Of a stretch of DNA of 64,000 nucleotides, positions 1-8,126 are shown piece by piece. This DNA is from Prosthecochloris marina. GTDB taxonomy: Bacteria > Bacteroidota > Chlorobiia > Chlorobiales > Chlorobiaceae. The stretch covers positions 310,001-374,000 of the forward strand of contig NZ_PDNZ01000002.1 in NCBI RefSeq assembly GCF_003182595.1, read 5' to 3'. The translations under genes and the position numbers were made by a program. The notes under the pieces are model-generated. The model was not told the origin of the DNA and did no database searches. It saw only the letters and a program-made list of their open reading frames with translations. How positions within the stretch are numbered: the first letter of the stretch is position 1; each line of letters opens with the position of its first letter.

Positions 1-132
1 CTCATCATAGTCCTTGCCGCTGACATACTCGTCGATTTCTTTTTCAAAACCAGGGTTGTTGACCAGTCTCATGGCAAGCTTCGCTTTTTCCAGAGGCTCG
101 AAAGTTTTTTTTGGCTGTATCTGCTGACCCAT
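1..132 (-). CDS. Partial hypothetical protein downstream of batB
   Basis: The first 44 codons of a minus-strand gene are visible. They begin ATG at 132 and run off the window edge, so the C-terminus is missing. The peptide begins MGQQIQPKKTFEPLEKAK and is charged and soluble, with no signal peptide or membrane segment in the visible part. It lies 85 bp downstream of batB on the same strand and may be the next gene of the batA-batB unit. I do not recognise the family. The open frame, the start, and a GGAG-like sequence a few bases upstream (TTGGAGAACC region, opposite orientation uncertain) are the only support. Confidence 0.5.
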   Translation of the reverse strand, partial: MGQQIQPKKTFEPLEKAKLAMRLVNNPGFEKEIDEYVSGKDYDE

Positions 133-217
133 CGCTAATGTTTTATTTCCTTGGAGAACCTGAATGATCGTTAGAGATCAATGTAAGAATCTTTACGAAA
201 AAATCCATCTCTGCAAC

Positions 218-1237
218 TCAGCTCCTGGAAGCCACAACTCCTGCTCCGAGCAGCAACAGCACGGACACCAGCACAAAATAGTGGTAGACCTCTTCCCTGT
301 AACGCGGCTCACGCATCCATTGCATTTTGTTTTTTACCGCGCCAAGCGCTTCCTGTACTCGACCTGAAACCGGCTCATTTTCACGACTGTGCAAGAAGAT
401 CCCTCCAGCTTCTTCAGCAAGTTTGCTGAGTACCTCCGGCCTGAAGGATGTCAAAACCGGACTCCCTTCAGCATCACGCCTTACAGAACCCGATAAGCCC
501 TCATCATCCTGGAGCGGAATAGGAACCGGGTCTGGCGTTCCCACACCGACAACAAAAAGTTGTATACCCATCTCGCTCAGTCTCCGAACCGTGCCGGTAA
601 AAGTCTTGTCATGGTTTTCGCCGTCGCTCGCAATCACAACAATGCGTAAGCCAGCGGCATTCCTCGAATTACCGCGGCCGGTTAACACCCTGCCGGCAAT
701 GTCGAGCGCAGCCTCCAGATTCGTCCCCTGTTCCTCGACAAGCCCGGGAGAAGCTATAGCCAACATCGCTTCGAACGCCCGCTGGTCAGCCGTCAAAGGG
801 CACTGAACAACCGCCGAGCCAGCGAAAGCAACAAGAGCTCTCCTGCCCCGGTCAATCCCCCGACTTATCACCAGCATCTCCTGTTTCGCCTTTCCCAATC
901 TGTCAGGAACCTCATCACGGGCAAGCATGCTGTTGGACACATCGAGTACATAGACCACATCAACGGCCTCCCTTCTCACCAACTTGTCTCCCGTACAAAG
1001 CTGAGGACCACACCAGGCAACCAAAAGAAACCCGGTCGCGAAAAACTGCATCACACGGATGACAATCTCCCTGTAGGGACTCCATTTGCCAAGCAAACTT
1101 TCAGAAAGCTTCCGGTCGGCGAGAAGCTTTCTCGCTCGAGCTTTCCGCCACATCCCCCAGACCAGAACACCCGCAAGCGGCACAAGTAGCGACAGCAGAA
1201 ACAGCCGTTCAGGATATGCAAAACAAAAAATCTCCAT
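218..1237 (-). CDS. batB: BatB-like VWA-domain membrane protein
   Basis: A 339 aa protein of the Bacteroides aerotolerance (Bat) type. An N-terminal membrane segment (about residues 10-28) and a second one (about 60-80) precede a von Willebrand factor A domain from about residue 90. The metal-ion (MIDAS) motif is visible as DVSNS, followed by GTNLEAAL and ASDGENHD. A last hydrophobic segment closes the protein (FVLVSVLLLLGAGVV). Bat proteins are usually found with MoxR ATPases and DUF58 proteins and are thought to act in stress tolerance or in assembly of envelope complexes; their exact reaction is not known. The gene follows batA by 77 bp on the same strand, so the two are probably co-transcribed. 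Its usual partners are elsewhere: moxR at 24559, batC-like at 28514, batD at 35728. Confidence 0.88.
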   Translation of the reverse strand: MEIFCFAYPERLFLLSLLVPLAGVLVWGMWRKARARKLLADRKLSESLLGKWSPYREIVIRVMQFFATGFLLVAWCGPQLCTGDKLVRREAVDVVYVLDVSNSMLARDEVPDRLGKAKQEMLVISRGIDRGRRALVAFAGSAVVQCPLTADQRAFEAMLAIASPGLVEEQGTNLEAALDIAGRVLTGRGNSRNAAGLRIVVIASDGENHDKTFTGTVRRLSEMGIQLFVVGVGTPDPVPIPLQDDEGLSGSVRRDAEGSPVLTSFRPEVLSKLAEEAGGIFLHSRENEPVSGRVQEALGAVKNKMQWMREPRYREEVYHYFVLVSVLLLLGAGVVASRS

Positions 1238-1314
1238 CCCCCTCTATTCCCCATTTCCCATTTCCCATTCCCTTTTATCTATTTCCTACTTACCCACTCC
1301 CCATTACCTACCTT

Positions 1315-2307
1315 TTACGGAATCCTCAGCAACCTCACCCCTCCCAAAATCAAACCGGTAACAAGCACTATTAAAGCCGACAACAGCAACTGAGGGAAAA
1401 GTTCTGCCCGAACAACCCGCACCGGCCCGTCCAGACGGCTGCGCTCCATCGCGTCGATCTCCCTGAACGCATCGCTGAGACCACGCTCATCAGAAGCATT
1501 GAAAAACCTGCCACCGGTCAAAAAAGCTACTTTTCGAAGCACATCCTCCTTGCCTGCAACCTGCCCCTCGGTAAACGATTCGGTGTTCTCCACCCGCCGT
1601 TGCACGCTCATCCCTACGACATAGATTCTTATCCCCTGACTGCCTGCAATACCTGCAGCTGTAACGGGATCTATCTCCCCTCTATTATGCTCCCCGTCCG
1701 TCAACAGCAACAGGACCCTCTCTTTCGATACCGAAGCACTCAGGCGATTTGTCCCGACAAGGATCGCCGATCCTATAGCGGTACCGTCATCACTGATCGC
1801 ATCGACCGACACCTGCCTGACGAGCATACCGAGAAGCTTGTGATCGAGCGTAAGAGGACATTGGGTAAAGCTTTTTCCACGGAACAGCACGAGTCCCAGC
1901 CTGTCTTTCGGGCGGTTTCGTATAAAGCGCAGGGCGATATCCTTTGCTGCATCGAGACGGCTGCCGCCGAAATCCTCCTTGAGCATCGACTCCGAAATAT
2001 CAAGTGCGAGCACGATATCGATGCCCCTGTCCGAAGCCACCGTCACATTCCGTGTCACCTGAGGCCGTCCCATGGCAAGAACCGCCAGCACAATGGACAA
2101 GCGCACAAACCATTGCGGCAGATGCACCCACCAACCGGCTTCCATCCCTCTGGTTTTGAGATTGGAAACGCCCGGAAACATCATCCTGCTCTTCCTCTTT
2201 TCATACCACAGCTCAAGCCTCCAAACCAAAGGCAGCAGCAACAGAAGCAAAAGCCACCAGGGATGAGAAAATCCAAATGTCACTGTATCGAAAAAAAAAT
2301 CCTGCAT
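1315..2307 (-). CDS. batA: BatA-like VWA-domain membrane protein
   Basis: A 330 aa protein with two N-terminal hydrophobic segments (WWLLLLLLLPLVW and LSIVLAVLAMG). A VWA domain follows from about residue 93, with MIDAS residues DISES, DGTAIGSA and LTDGEHNRG, and a C-terminal membrane helix (LLLSALIVLVTGLILGGV) ends the protein. This is the standard BatA layout. It is first in the visible batA-batB unit and lies just downstream of a repeat-rich intergenic module that ends in a CRISPR array. The two Bat proteins have the same domain order but differ through most of their length, so they are old paralogues rather than a recent duplication. Confidence 0.88.
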   Translation of the reverse strand: MQDFFFDTVTFGFSHPWWLLLLLLLPLVWRLELWYEKRKSRMMFPGVSNLKTRGMEAGWWVHLPQWFVRLSIVLAVLAMGRPQVTRNVTVASDRGIDIVLALDISESMLKEDFGGSRLDAAKDIALRFIRNRPKDRLGLVLFRGKSFTQCPLTLDHKLLGMLVRQVSVDAISDDGTAIGSAILVGTNRLSASVSKERVLLLLTDGEHNRGEIDPVTAAGIAGSQGIRIYVVGMSVQRRVENTESFTEGQVAGKEDVLRKVAFLTGGRFFNASDERGLSDAFREIDAMERSRLDGPVRVVRAELFPQLLLSALIVLVTGLILGGVRLLRIP

Positions 2308-2369
2308 CGTTCTTCCGGCTTTTCAGGAAAGATGCGAAAAAGAGAAGGCAAATCTGAGCTTTAGCTTCG

Positions 2370-2564
2370 CTGAAGGACCCAGGGGCCTGAGTTTGGGAAA
2401 TAGGGAATAGGAAATGGGTAATGGAAAGAAAAAGCAAAATACCACATATCAAAGCTCAAAATCCCCCTTCCAGTCATTCCGCACTTGATGCGGAATCCAT
2501 CTTCCACCATAACACCTAGCACCTAACTCATAACACATTCCTCAACTCAGGACTCAGCACTTGA
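2370..2564. repeat. Intergenic composite module (array trailer), copy A
   Basis: Non-coding stretch between batA and CRISPR array 1. It contains, in order, a purine-rich run of GGGAATAGG/GGGTAATGG words (about 2396-2425), a palindrome ATTCCGCA-cttga-TGCGGAAT at 2476-2496, and an ACTCAG/CTCAGGACTCAG segment that runs directly into a truncated CRISPR repeat. The same order of parts occurs at 4270-4502 and, on the other strand, in tandem at 19344-19845. The palindrome also occurs within the inverted repeats at 5297-5515 and 17983-18202. It behaves as a conserved element joined to the leader-distal end of each array. Confidence 0.75.
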
Positions 2565-2656
2565 ATATTCTCCATGAGTACGATTAGAACATAAGAACGC
2601 TAATAAACATGATGCGCCGTAAAACGGTTTCAATTCTCCATGAGTACGATTAGAAC
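2565..2656 (-). CRISPR. CRISPR array 1 (minimal: two repeats, one spacer)
   Basis: Read on the minus strand, a complete 30-nt repeat lies at 2656-2627. It starts GTTCTAATCG and ends GAATTGAAAC. One 36-nt spacer follows (2626-2591), then a terminal repeat whose 3' end has diverged (2590-2565, ending GAATAT instead of GAATTGAAAC). The leader lies to the right (2657-2895), so transcription runs leftward. The repeat is identical to those in arrays 2 and 3. Confidence 0.9.
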
Positions 2657-2895
2657 CCCGCAGCAATGAGCCACAGAAAGGTGCGAAAACACTGCGCATA
2701 ACAAGTGACAATAAGCCAAAGAAAGTCGTCGACCGCCAATAGCCTAAAAACCCCGGGGGGTCGACGACAGCTCTAAGGAAATATAAAACAAACGTTTAAA
2801 ACCGGCACACCGAAAAACAGCTCGTAACAAAGCTGCAAAAACAAAAAAAACAACTCACCGACGACTGCCGAAAGAGAGAAAAATACTCATAACTA
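2657..2895 (-). promoter_or_regulatory. CRISPR leader, copy 1
   Basis: About 240 bp immediately upstream of array 1. It aligns along its length with the leaders of array 2 (4933-5220) and array 3 (18361-18587). Shared landmarks are the GCTCATTGCTGCGG end next to the first repeat, a TTTTCGCACCT word, an inverted repeat GTCGTCGACC...GGTCGACGAC (arms 2725-2734 and 2759-2768), and a TTTATATTTC segment farther out. Leaders carry the promoter and the adaptation signals. Conservation of the palindrome in three copies suggests a protein-binding site or RNA hairpin. Confidence 0.8.
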
Positions 2896-2948
2896 TCAAT
2901 GTTACAGATCATTACCACTCACTTCTTCCAGTGAACTCTTTGTAACAG

Positions 2949-4007
2949 CTATTCATCGAATGGTGCAGGACGAGGCGTATCATCCGATGAAGGCGGAAGC
3001 AAAGGCAGCTCGATGCGTGGCTGGTCGCCGGTCAGAGTTTTCATGAACGCAACGATTTTAGCGTTTTCGTCCTCGCTAAACACCCGACCGAGCTGAATTC
3101 TACCCATGATCTCGACCGCTTCCTTGAGCGTTGCAGCCTCTCCATCATGAAAATACGGATAGGTCAGTTCAACATTGCGCAGAATCGGAACCTTGAATTT
3201 AAAACGGTCGGCCTCATTGCCGGTAACAGATATCCGGCCTTCTACCTGACTGTCAGTCTTATACGGTTCGACGACCCCCATTTTCTGATATGAGTTTCCA
3301 CCGAGAGCCGAACCGTAGTGGCACGCAATACAACCGCTCGACTTGAACAACTCATATCCTTCGAGCTCCTCTGCGGTAATAGCCGTATCATCTCCTTTCA
3401 ACCATTGATCGAAACGGGAATTGGGCGTAACGAGGGTTTCCTCAAAAGCTGCAATGGCCTGGGTCAGCTGGTCGATATCGATCTGATCCGTACCGAACAC
3501 CGTGCTGAACTCCTCAACGTAACCCGGAATCGACTGCAGGAGCTGTATCGCGAGTTCATGAGAAAAAGCCATTTCGTCAGGATTGGCCATAGGGCCACCT
3601 GCCTGTTCCTTCAAATCCTTTGCACGGCCATCCCAGAACTGAGCGATATTCATGCTGGAATTAAGCACTGTAGGCGCATTGACCGGCCCCCTTGTCCAAC
3701 GGTGACCGATCGATGTTTTAAGGTTATCGCTCCCGCCCATACTGAGATTGTGACATGAGTTGCAGGAAATGAACCCCGACATGGAAAGACGGGGATCAAA
3801 ATACAGTTTCTTACCCAGCTCCACCAGAGCCGGATCGGCAACAACCACCGGCTCGATCGGTTTGATGGGCTCATTTCTAAGCGAAGCAGGACCTTCGTTT
3901 CCGGAATTCTCCGTTTTGCCTCCTTGTTGAGTATCGTCGGAAGCCGGAGTGCAGGAAAACATAACTGCAAGCAATGCAAAAGCAAATCCACGTGTTTTGA
4001 TCCCCAT
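2949..4007 (-). CDS. Di-haem cytochrome c peroxidase family lipoprotein (CcpA/MauG type)
   Basis: A 352 aa exported protein with two c-type haem motifs, CNSCH in the N-terminal domain and CIACH in the C-terminal domain. It also has the conserved segments RGPVNAPTVLN and FWDGR, and PYFHDG near the end, as in bacterial di-haem peroxidases, which reduce hydrogen peroxide with electrons from small cytochromes. The N-terminus is a lipoprotein-like signal (LLAVMFSC), so it is probably anchored on the periplasmic face. A good AGGAG lies 8 nt before the ATG. It stands alone between the leader of CRISPR array 1 and the trailer of array 2. That is unusual, and its promoter must lie in 4008-4270. Confidence 0.9.
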   Translation of the reverse strand: MGIKTRGFAFALLAVMFSCTPASDDTQQGGKTENSGNEGPASLRNEPIKPIEPVVVADPALVELGKKLYFDPRLSMSGFISCNSCHNLSMGGSDNLKTSIGHRWTRGPVNAPTVLNSSMNIAQFWDGRAKDLKEQAGGPMANPDEMAFSHELAIQLLQSIPGYVEEFSTVFGTDQIDIDQLTQAIAAFEETLVTPNSRFDQWLKGDDTAITAEELEGYELFKSSGCIACHYGSALGGNSYQKMGVVEPYKTDSQVEGRISVTGNEADRFKFKVPILRNVELTYPYFHDGEAATLKEAVEIMGRIQLGRVFSEDENAKIVAFMKTLTGDQPRIELPLLPPSSDDTPRPAPFDE

Positions 4008-4269
4008 TGTTTATCTCCTTGTTTTTTTGTTCACTGAAAACAACCGATACTAACATGCAAACTGCCGTATCATGCCGGAGCCATCCGGCACTCGATGCTG
4101 TCTCAACTGCCCAAAACCCTGCACTGCCCTCGAAATGTCTACCATTGCCGGTTTATACCGAGTCAAGCGCTCACACTATATTATTTTCTCTAAGGGAAAC
4201 CACCTGAAGGTGCTATTAAGAAGAAAAAAAGCCTGTAAAAAGTTTCGATTCAACACAGTAGCAGAAATG
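4008..4269. other. Upstream region of the peroxidase gene
   Basis: About 260 bp with no convincing gene. A perfect hairpin TGCCGGA-gcca-TCCGGCA lies at 4073-4090, 65 bp upstream of the peroxidase start. It could be an operator or simply a stable hairpin. Short open frames here have no family resemblance. Confidence 0.4.
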
Positions 4270-4502
4270 CCATTCCACTTCGCTCAGGAATCCAGGGGGG
4301 TCATTGGGGAGAGAGGTAGTAGGTAACAGGAAATGGGGAATAGGAACTGAAAAATGGACAGAAAAAGTAAGATCCAACAGCCAAAGCGCAAAACCCCCCT
4401 TACAGTCATTCCGCACTTGATGCGGAATCCATCTTCTGCCAAAACACCAAACACGAACACATTCTTCTACTCAGAACTCAGGACTTAGAACTCTCCACTT
4501 AA
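4270..4502. repeat. Intergenic composite module (array trailer), copy B
   Basis: This has the same order of parts as 2370-2564: a CTTCGCTCAGGAATCCAGG start, a GGTAACAGG/GGGGAATAGG purine-rich run, the ATTCCGCA palindrome at 4408-4428, ACTCAGAACTCAGGACTTAG, then the diverged last repeat of array 2. No coding sequence is evident. Confidence 0.72.
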
Positions 4503-4932
4503 ACATTCTCCATGAGTACGATTAGAACTGGTCCGGCGCTAAAAAAGACGGAGGTCACAGCACAAGTTTCAATTCTCCATGAGTACGATTAGAACTACTT
4601 TGGAATACGATGATTTGGTCAGCAATTAAAGAGTTTCAATTCTCCATGAGTACGATTAGAACGAAGGTTGTCGGCGAAATCGTCGATGATTTACATACCA
4701 GGTTTCAATTCTCCATGAGTACGATTAGAACGAAGGTTGTCGGCGAAATCGTCGATGATTTACATACCAGGTTTCAATTCTCCATGAGTACGATTAGAAC
4801 GGTGCGGGTACACGTCTTGTCGTCGCCGCTGTTGCTGTTTCAATTCTCCATGAGTACGATTAGAACGATGATCCGGTACGGTATGATTCAGGAGGAGGCC
4901 GAGTTTCAATTCTCCATGAGTACGATTAGAAC
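4503..4932 (-). CRISPR. CRISPR array 2 (seven repeats, six spacers)
   Basis: 30-nt repeats lie at 4903-4932, 4837-4866, 4771-4800, 4702-4731, 4633-4662 and 4566-4595, with a truncated terminal repeat at about 4503-4528. The repeat strand is minus and the leader is at the right (4933-5220). Spacers are 36-39 nt. Two spacers, 4663-4701 and 4732-4770, are identical 39-mers, meaning one spacer-repeat unit has been duplicated. The frame open across this array is an artefact of repeat periodicity, not a protein. Confidence 0.95.
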
Positions 4933-5220
4933 CCACCAGGTAGAGTCGCAGAAAGGCGCAAAAACACTACACATGACATGTAACAATAAGCCAAAGAAAG
5001 TCGTCGACCTCCAATAGCCTAAAATCCCCGGGGGATTGACGACAGCTCTAAAGAAATATAAAACAAACGCTTAAAATATCAGCACACCGAAAAACAGCTC
5101 GCAACAAAGCTGCAAAAGCTAAGAAAACAACTCACCGACGACTTCTGAAAGAGAGAAAAAGACTCATAAGCACATATAGTATATATCGTTATCACTCACT
5201 TCTTCCTATGAACTCATCGT
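4933..5220 (-). promoter_or_regulatory. CRISPR leader, copy 2
   Basis: Homologous to leaders 1 and 3. It shares the AATAAGCCAAAGAAAG segment and the inverted repeat (arms near 5000-5009 and 5035-5043, one arm with a mismatch). It also shares the AAATATAAAACAAACG segment and the CTCACCGACGACT end. The 40 bp next to the first repeat differ more from the other two leaders, so integration at this array may be altered. Confidence 0.75.
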
Positions 5221-5296
5221 AGTCACAATTTCCTCGTTTTCATTCGAACTTGATCTTGAACGATCAGCTTAACTGCTTCTCTTACAAAAAGTGTCA

Positions 5297-5515
5297 ATTA
5301 TTTACAACGTCCCCTAGTGTTTGGTTCGCTGACGGCAATAAAGATTTTGATATAGAGGGTCCGTTCATCATTACCTGATTCTTCAAGACAAATCAACCGT
5401 TACAGTTTCATATCACTACCAAGTGTTTTGTTGTAACCTGCAGTCTCACCAGCGAGGCTCCAAAGTCTCATATCACCACCATCAGTCATTCCGCACTTGA
5501 TGCGGAATCCATCTT
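5297..5515 (+). repeat. Left copy of a ~220 bp inverted repeat flanking the cas genes
   Basis: This segment is nearly identical to the reverse complement of 17983-18202. It begins AATTATTTACAACGTCCCC and includes TAGTGTTTGGTTCG, GATATAGAGGGTCCG and CTGCAGTCTCACCAGCGAGG. It ends in the ATTCCGCA palindrome (5488-5508). I see no intact gene in it. The AATTATTTACAACGTCCCC edge resembles a transposon end, but no transposase is visible, so this origin is only a suggestion. Confidence 0.85.
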
Positions 5516-5567
5516 CTGACAAAGCACCTAACACGTAATACATTCTTCAACTCAGAACTCAGTACTG

Positions 5568-5735
5568 AATATTCTCCATGAGTACGATTAAATCAAAAGC
5601 TGTCGAAAACTTGGTCAGCAAGGGAAACAATTCTTTTGAGTCGCAATTCTCCATGAGTACGATTAAAACTTGCGGCGAACTCCCGATAACCTATCAGGGT
5701 GATGAGTTTCAATTCTCCATGAGTACGATTAGATC
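5568..5735 (-). CRISPR. Degenerate CRISPR array, left of cas operon
   Basis: Three repeat copies are present: 5706-5735 (minus strand begins GATCTAATCG instead of GTTCTAATCG), 5642-5669 (two or more substitutions) and 5568-5594 (truncated), with two spacers of about 36-47 nt. No recognisable leader adjoins the 5736 side. A matching degenerate array with the same GATC variant lies on the other side of the cas genes at 17665-17902. These are probably old, inactive or slowly decaying arrays. Confidence 0.8.
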
Positions 5736-6049
5736 AATAATGATCATTTCTATAAAAAAATCTTAGATATTTTATGAAGAAAAAACATTATAACAACATT
5801 CGAACCAGAAAAATATGGCAATTGATTATCACAGCCATCAGACTCTGCTATATTGGAATAAGGTTGTATAATCTCTGGCTTGAATACAACTATTGATCAA
5901 GAGATATCGCAATCCCTTCTAGATTTGAGGATCATGCTTATAAGATCAAGACTTTTCACCGTCCACTTTTTCTAACTCAATCATGTCAAGACACAATAAT
6001 AACCAAATCCCATAAACTGTTTTAGAATGTAAAGACAGAGATGTTCAAA
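5736..6049. other. AT-rich intergenic stretch, no gene seen
   Basis: About 310 bp between the degenerate array and the cas6 remnant. It has no open frame of useful length, no clear hairpin terminator and no tRNA-like structure. The AT content is similar to the nuclease gene to its right, suggesting shared foreign origin. Confidence 0.4.
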
Positions 6050-6136
6050 TTATTCGCTAAAATTAGCTTCTTCCACCGAGCCTTCTTTTAACGTGAAAAG
6101 TTTTGTGATTTTCACCTGCTTTCCTTCTGTTTTTCT
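6050..6136 (-). pseudogene. Fragment of a second cas6
   Basis: The minus-strand frame reads EGKQVKITKLFTLKEGSVEE and then stops. This aligns with EYVERKHGKITKLVTLKEGL, the segment of the intact Cas6 encoded at 7273-8067, and the DNA similarity is also visible. A stop lies just before and just after the fragment, so it is a remnant, left either by a duplicated cas6 or by gene replacement. It lies downstream of the nuclease gene and about 170 bp beyond its stop. Confidence 0.6.
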
Positions 6137-6307
6137 TCATTCAATGTAAGGTAACCACATAACCTATATACCAAAACAAACAACACTATCCGTTTTAACT
6201 TCTTACCGATTCAAGCCAGTCATTATCTAATTTTATCACAAGAGATCGTGTCAGTCCATTAATTTTTCTTGCAGTATGGAGAGTTCTAAATATATTTTCT
6301 TTCTCGT

Positions 6308-7243
6308 CTATTGCTTTTTTTTCCCAAAAAAAACAGCTTGTCTTAAAGAAGTCGGTGGGCTAAAGTAAAATTTTCTTTTTTTCTGATCTTCAGAAAAAAT
6401 CAAATAAAACTCATATTCACGATTAGGCAAATCAGAATTTTGATAAAAGACTTGGCAAGGCTGTGTATCAGTTTTTCCGAATAATTCATCAGGAAATGTA
6501 TTAATACCCACAAAATGCATCATTGCACCACCACTCGAATTTGCAACAAAATTTGCACCAATCTTATAAAATTTATCAAGAAGGGAATTGATAACTTTTT
6601 CAAATCCATTAGGAGTTCGAAAATGCTTTTTAAATTTTAATATTGCTTCTTCATTCCTTAATAAGATATCTCTAAAAAGAGTTATAAATTCAGATTGATT
6701 GTTTTCACTCAAGCATAACCTTGCTGACAAATAGTTTCGTTCAGTTTCTTCAACTATTTTTTTCAAGGGCTCTAAAATAGCAATGTTATTATATGAGATT
6801 GTTTTAACATTATGTGCAAAAGCAAGTTTTTCTGCTTCTTCGCTAAAACTATTTGCCGAAAAAAATACCCCTAATTCAGTATAACGCTCCGTAGAAGTAG
6901 AAAAATCATCCGAAATAAAGTAATTTTCCTGTATATCCTTTATAGTACCAATAAACTCTCTAATCAAATACTTTTCAATAGGTTTATGTTGGAACTTTAC
7001 TTCGCCAAGCAATCTTATTGGATTTATGAAAGGGATGAATGAATCATAATCACAACAACAATCAATTTGATGCCAAGCACCTCTACCACGAATTTCTAGG
7101 AAATGGCTTCGATGCTGTCTTATTCTAATATTATCAGACACCAACACCTCTAAAAATTCATTTTCCCGTAGAAGCTTAAGAATTACACACTCCCACATAT
7201 AACCTTTAAGCCTACCTCGATCAAATGGCCTATCTGATCTCAT
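6308..7243 (-). CDS. Mrr-like PD-(D/E)XK nuclease encoded in the type III-A operon
   Basis: A 311 aa protein, last gene of the cas operon, 29 bp after cas6. The N-terminal ~130 residues have the hallmarks of an Mrr-type restriction endonuclease fold: an early GYMWECVILKLL helix with Glu18, Asp61 in WHQID, and the E-x-K pair Glu81/Lys83 in LLGEVKFQ. A segment then resembles the Mrr strand-helix-strand (LGVFFSANSFSEEAEKLA, then NVKTISYNN). Residues ~160-311 form a separate domain that I do not recognise, with SGGAMMHFVG and a strand-rich C-terminus. There is no CARF signature. The family normally cuts DNA. Within this operon, an ancillary DNase whose activity is triggered by the complex or by cyclic oligoadenylate is my inference. 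The gene is very AT-rich, unlike cas6. Confidence 0.65.
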   Translation of the reverse strand: MRSDRPFDRGRLKGYMWECVILKLLRENEFLEVLVSDNIRIRQHRSHFLEIRGRGAWHQIDCCCDYDSFIPFINPIRLLGEVKFQHKPIEKYLIREFIGTIKDIQENYFISDDFSTSTERYTELGVFFSANSFSEEAEKLAFAHNVKTISYNNIAILEPLKKIVEETERNYLSARLCLSENNQSEFITLFRDILLRNEEAILKFKKHFRTPNGFEKVINSLLDKFYKIGANFVANSSGGAMMHFVGINTFPDELFGKTDTQPCQVFYQNSDLPNREYEFYLIFSEDQKKRKFYFSPPTSLRQAVFFGKKKQ

Positions 7244-7272
7244 ATATTCAATTGTTAAAAAATATTTATTGT

Positions 7273-8067
7273 TTATCTATTCTCAACTTTGACCATGCCG
7301 AAACCTTGTGCGTTCAATCCGCCGAAGCCGCAGTAATAGCCAACTTCCATCAGAGACTGAGACACACGTAACCGAAAAGGGGCCAGCATACCGCGAATCT
7401 TCGTTTCGTCTGGTAAACCCTCTTTCAACGTGACGAGTTTCGTGATTTTCCCGTGCTTACGTTCCACATATTCTTCCGACACCTTGACGCGTAACTCCGT
7501 ATTCTCACCTTCGTACGATTGACCACATAAGGCCTCATACTTCCCCAGAAGGTTCTCCAGCAGCACGCGTTTGAACTCCTCGTCCCCCGGAAAGAGAAAT
7601 TTCGGATACTTCTCCCCATTCAGTTTTGTAGAACACACCAGCGGCGACAGCATGATAAACCGCATATCATCACCAAGCTCCGGCGGCTCCAGTTTCTTGA
7701 CTGTTTCCACCCTGAACCGCTGCCGCCCTATCTGCACAAACGGCTGGTGCAGCAGCCCTACCACCAGATGCTCGATGAACTCGGCTTTCCCCGAAGATAT
7801 CATAATCGACACGCTCCTCGCATCCGTCGTCATCGTCCCGTCCCGGTTCATCTTCCACCGGCGATGTCCGCCCGGAAACAGCGGCGAAAACGTAAACAGC
7901 TTGAACGTCCGCTTGTCCAACCGATACCCCTGCTCATGCAACCGCTCCGCATACTCGCTGGAGCTGTTCGAAACGATATGATAAATCAGGGAAGAAATCA
8001 GGTGATTAACATTCACTGGCAGGGTGAGATAGCGGTTTCGATGGGATAATTCGAGGGCAATGCGCAT
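7273..8067 (-). CDS. cas6: Cas6 CRISPR RNA endoribonuclease
   Basis: A 264 aa protein of the Cas6 family, which cuts the precursor transcript within each repeat to make crRNAs. The C-terminus carries the diagnostic glycine-rich loop (GFGGLNAQGFGMV). The N-terminus has the ferredoxin-like start (MRIALELSHRNRYLTLPVN) and a HLISSLIYHIV helix in which His residues could serve in catalysis. It lies 59 bp after csm6 and 29 bp before the nuclease. Its GC content is obviously higher than that of csm6 and the nuclease on either side, so it may have been acquired or replaced separately. A decayed second copy lies at 6050-6136. Confidence 0.88.
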   Translation of the reverse strand: MRIALELSHRNRYLTLPVNVNHLISSLIYHIVSNSSSEYAERLHEQGYRLDKRTFKLFTFSPLFPGGHRRWKMNRDGTMTTDARSVSIMISSGKAEFIEHLVVGLLHQPFVQIGRQRFRVETVKKLEPPELGDDMRFIMLSPLVCSTKLNGEKYPKFLFPGDEEFKRVLLENLLGKYEALCGQSYEGENTELRVKVSEEYVERKHGKITKLVTLKEGLPDETKIRGMLAPFRLRVSQSLMEVGYYCGFGGLNAQGFGMVKVENR

Positions 8068-8126
8068 GATACAGTCAATTACATATCAATATTATTGCTA
8101 ATAACAAATGATAAAGCACTCTTCGC

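Noticed and set aside
2213..2452. Small minus-strand frame upstream of batA
   Set aside because: It is made mainly of the intergenic composite repeat and overlaps the batA start. No family resemblance.
4610..5017. Open frame of 135 codons across CRISPR array 2, with a repeated FQFSMSTIRT peptide
   Set aside because: It is the translation of the repeats; its period equals repeat plus spacer. The same holds for 5578-5766 and 19079-19279.
5297..5515. Insertion sequence
   Set aside because: The edge resembles a transposon end, but neither copy of the inverted repeat carries a transposase or a remnant I can read, and no target duplication is evident.
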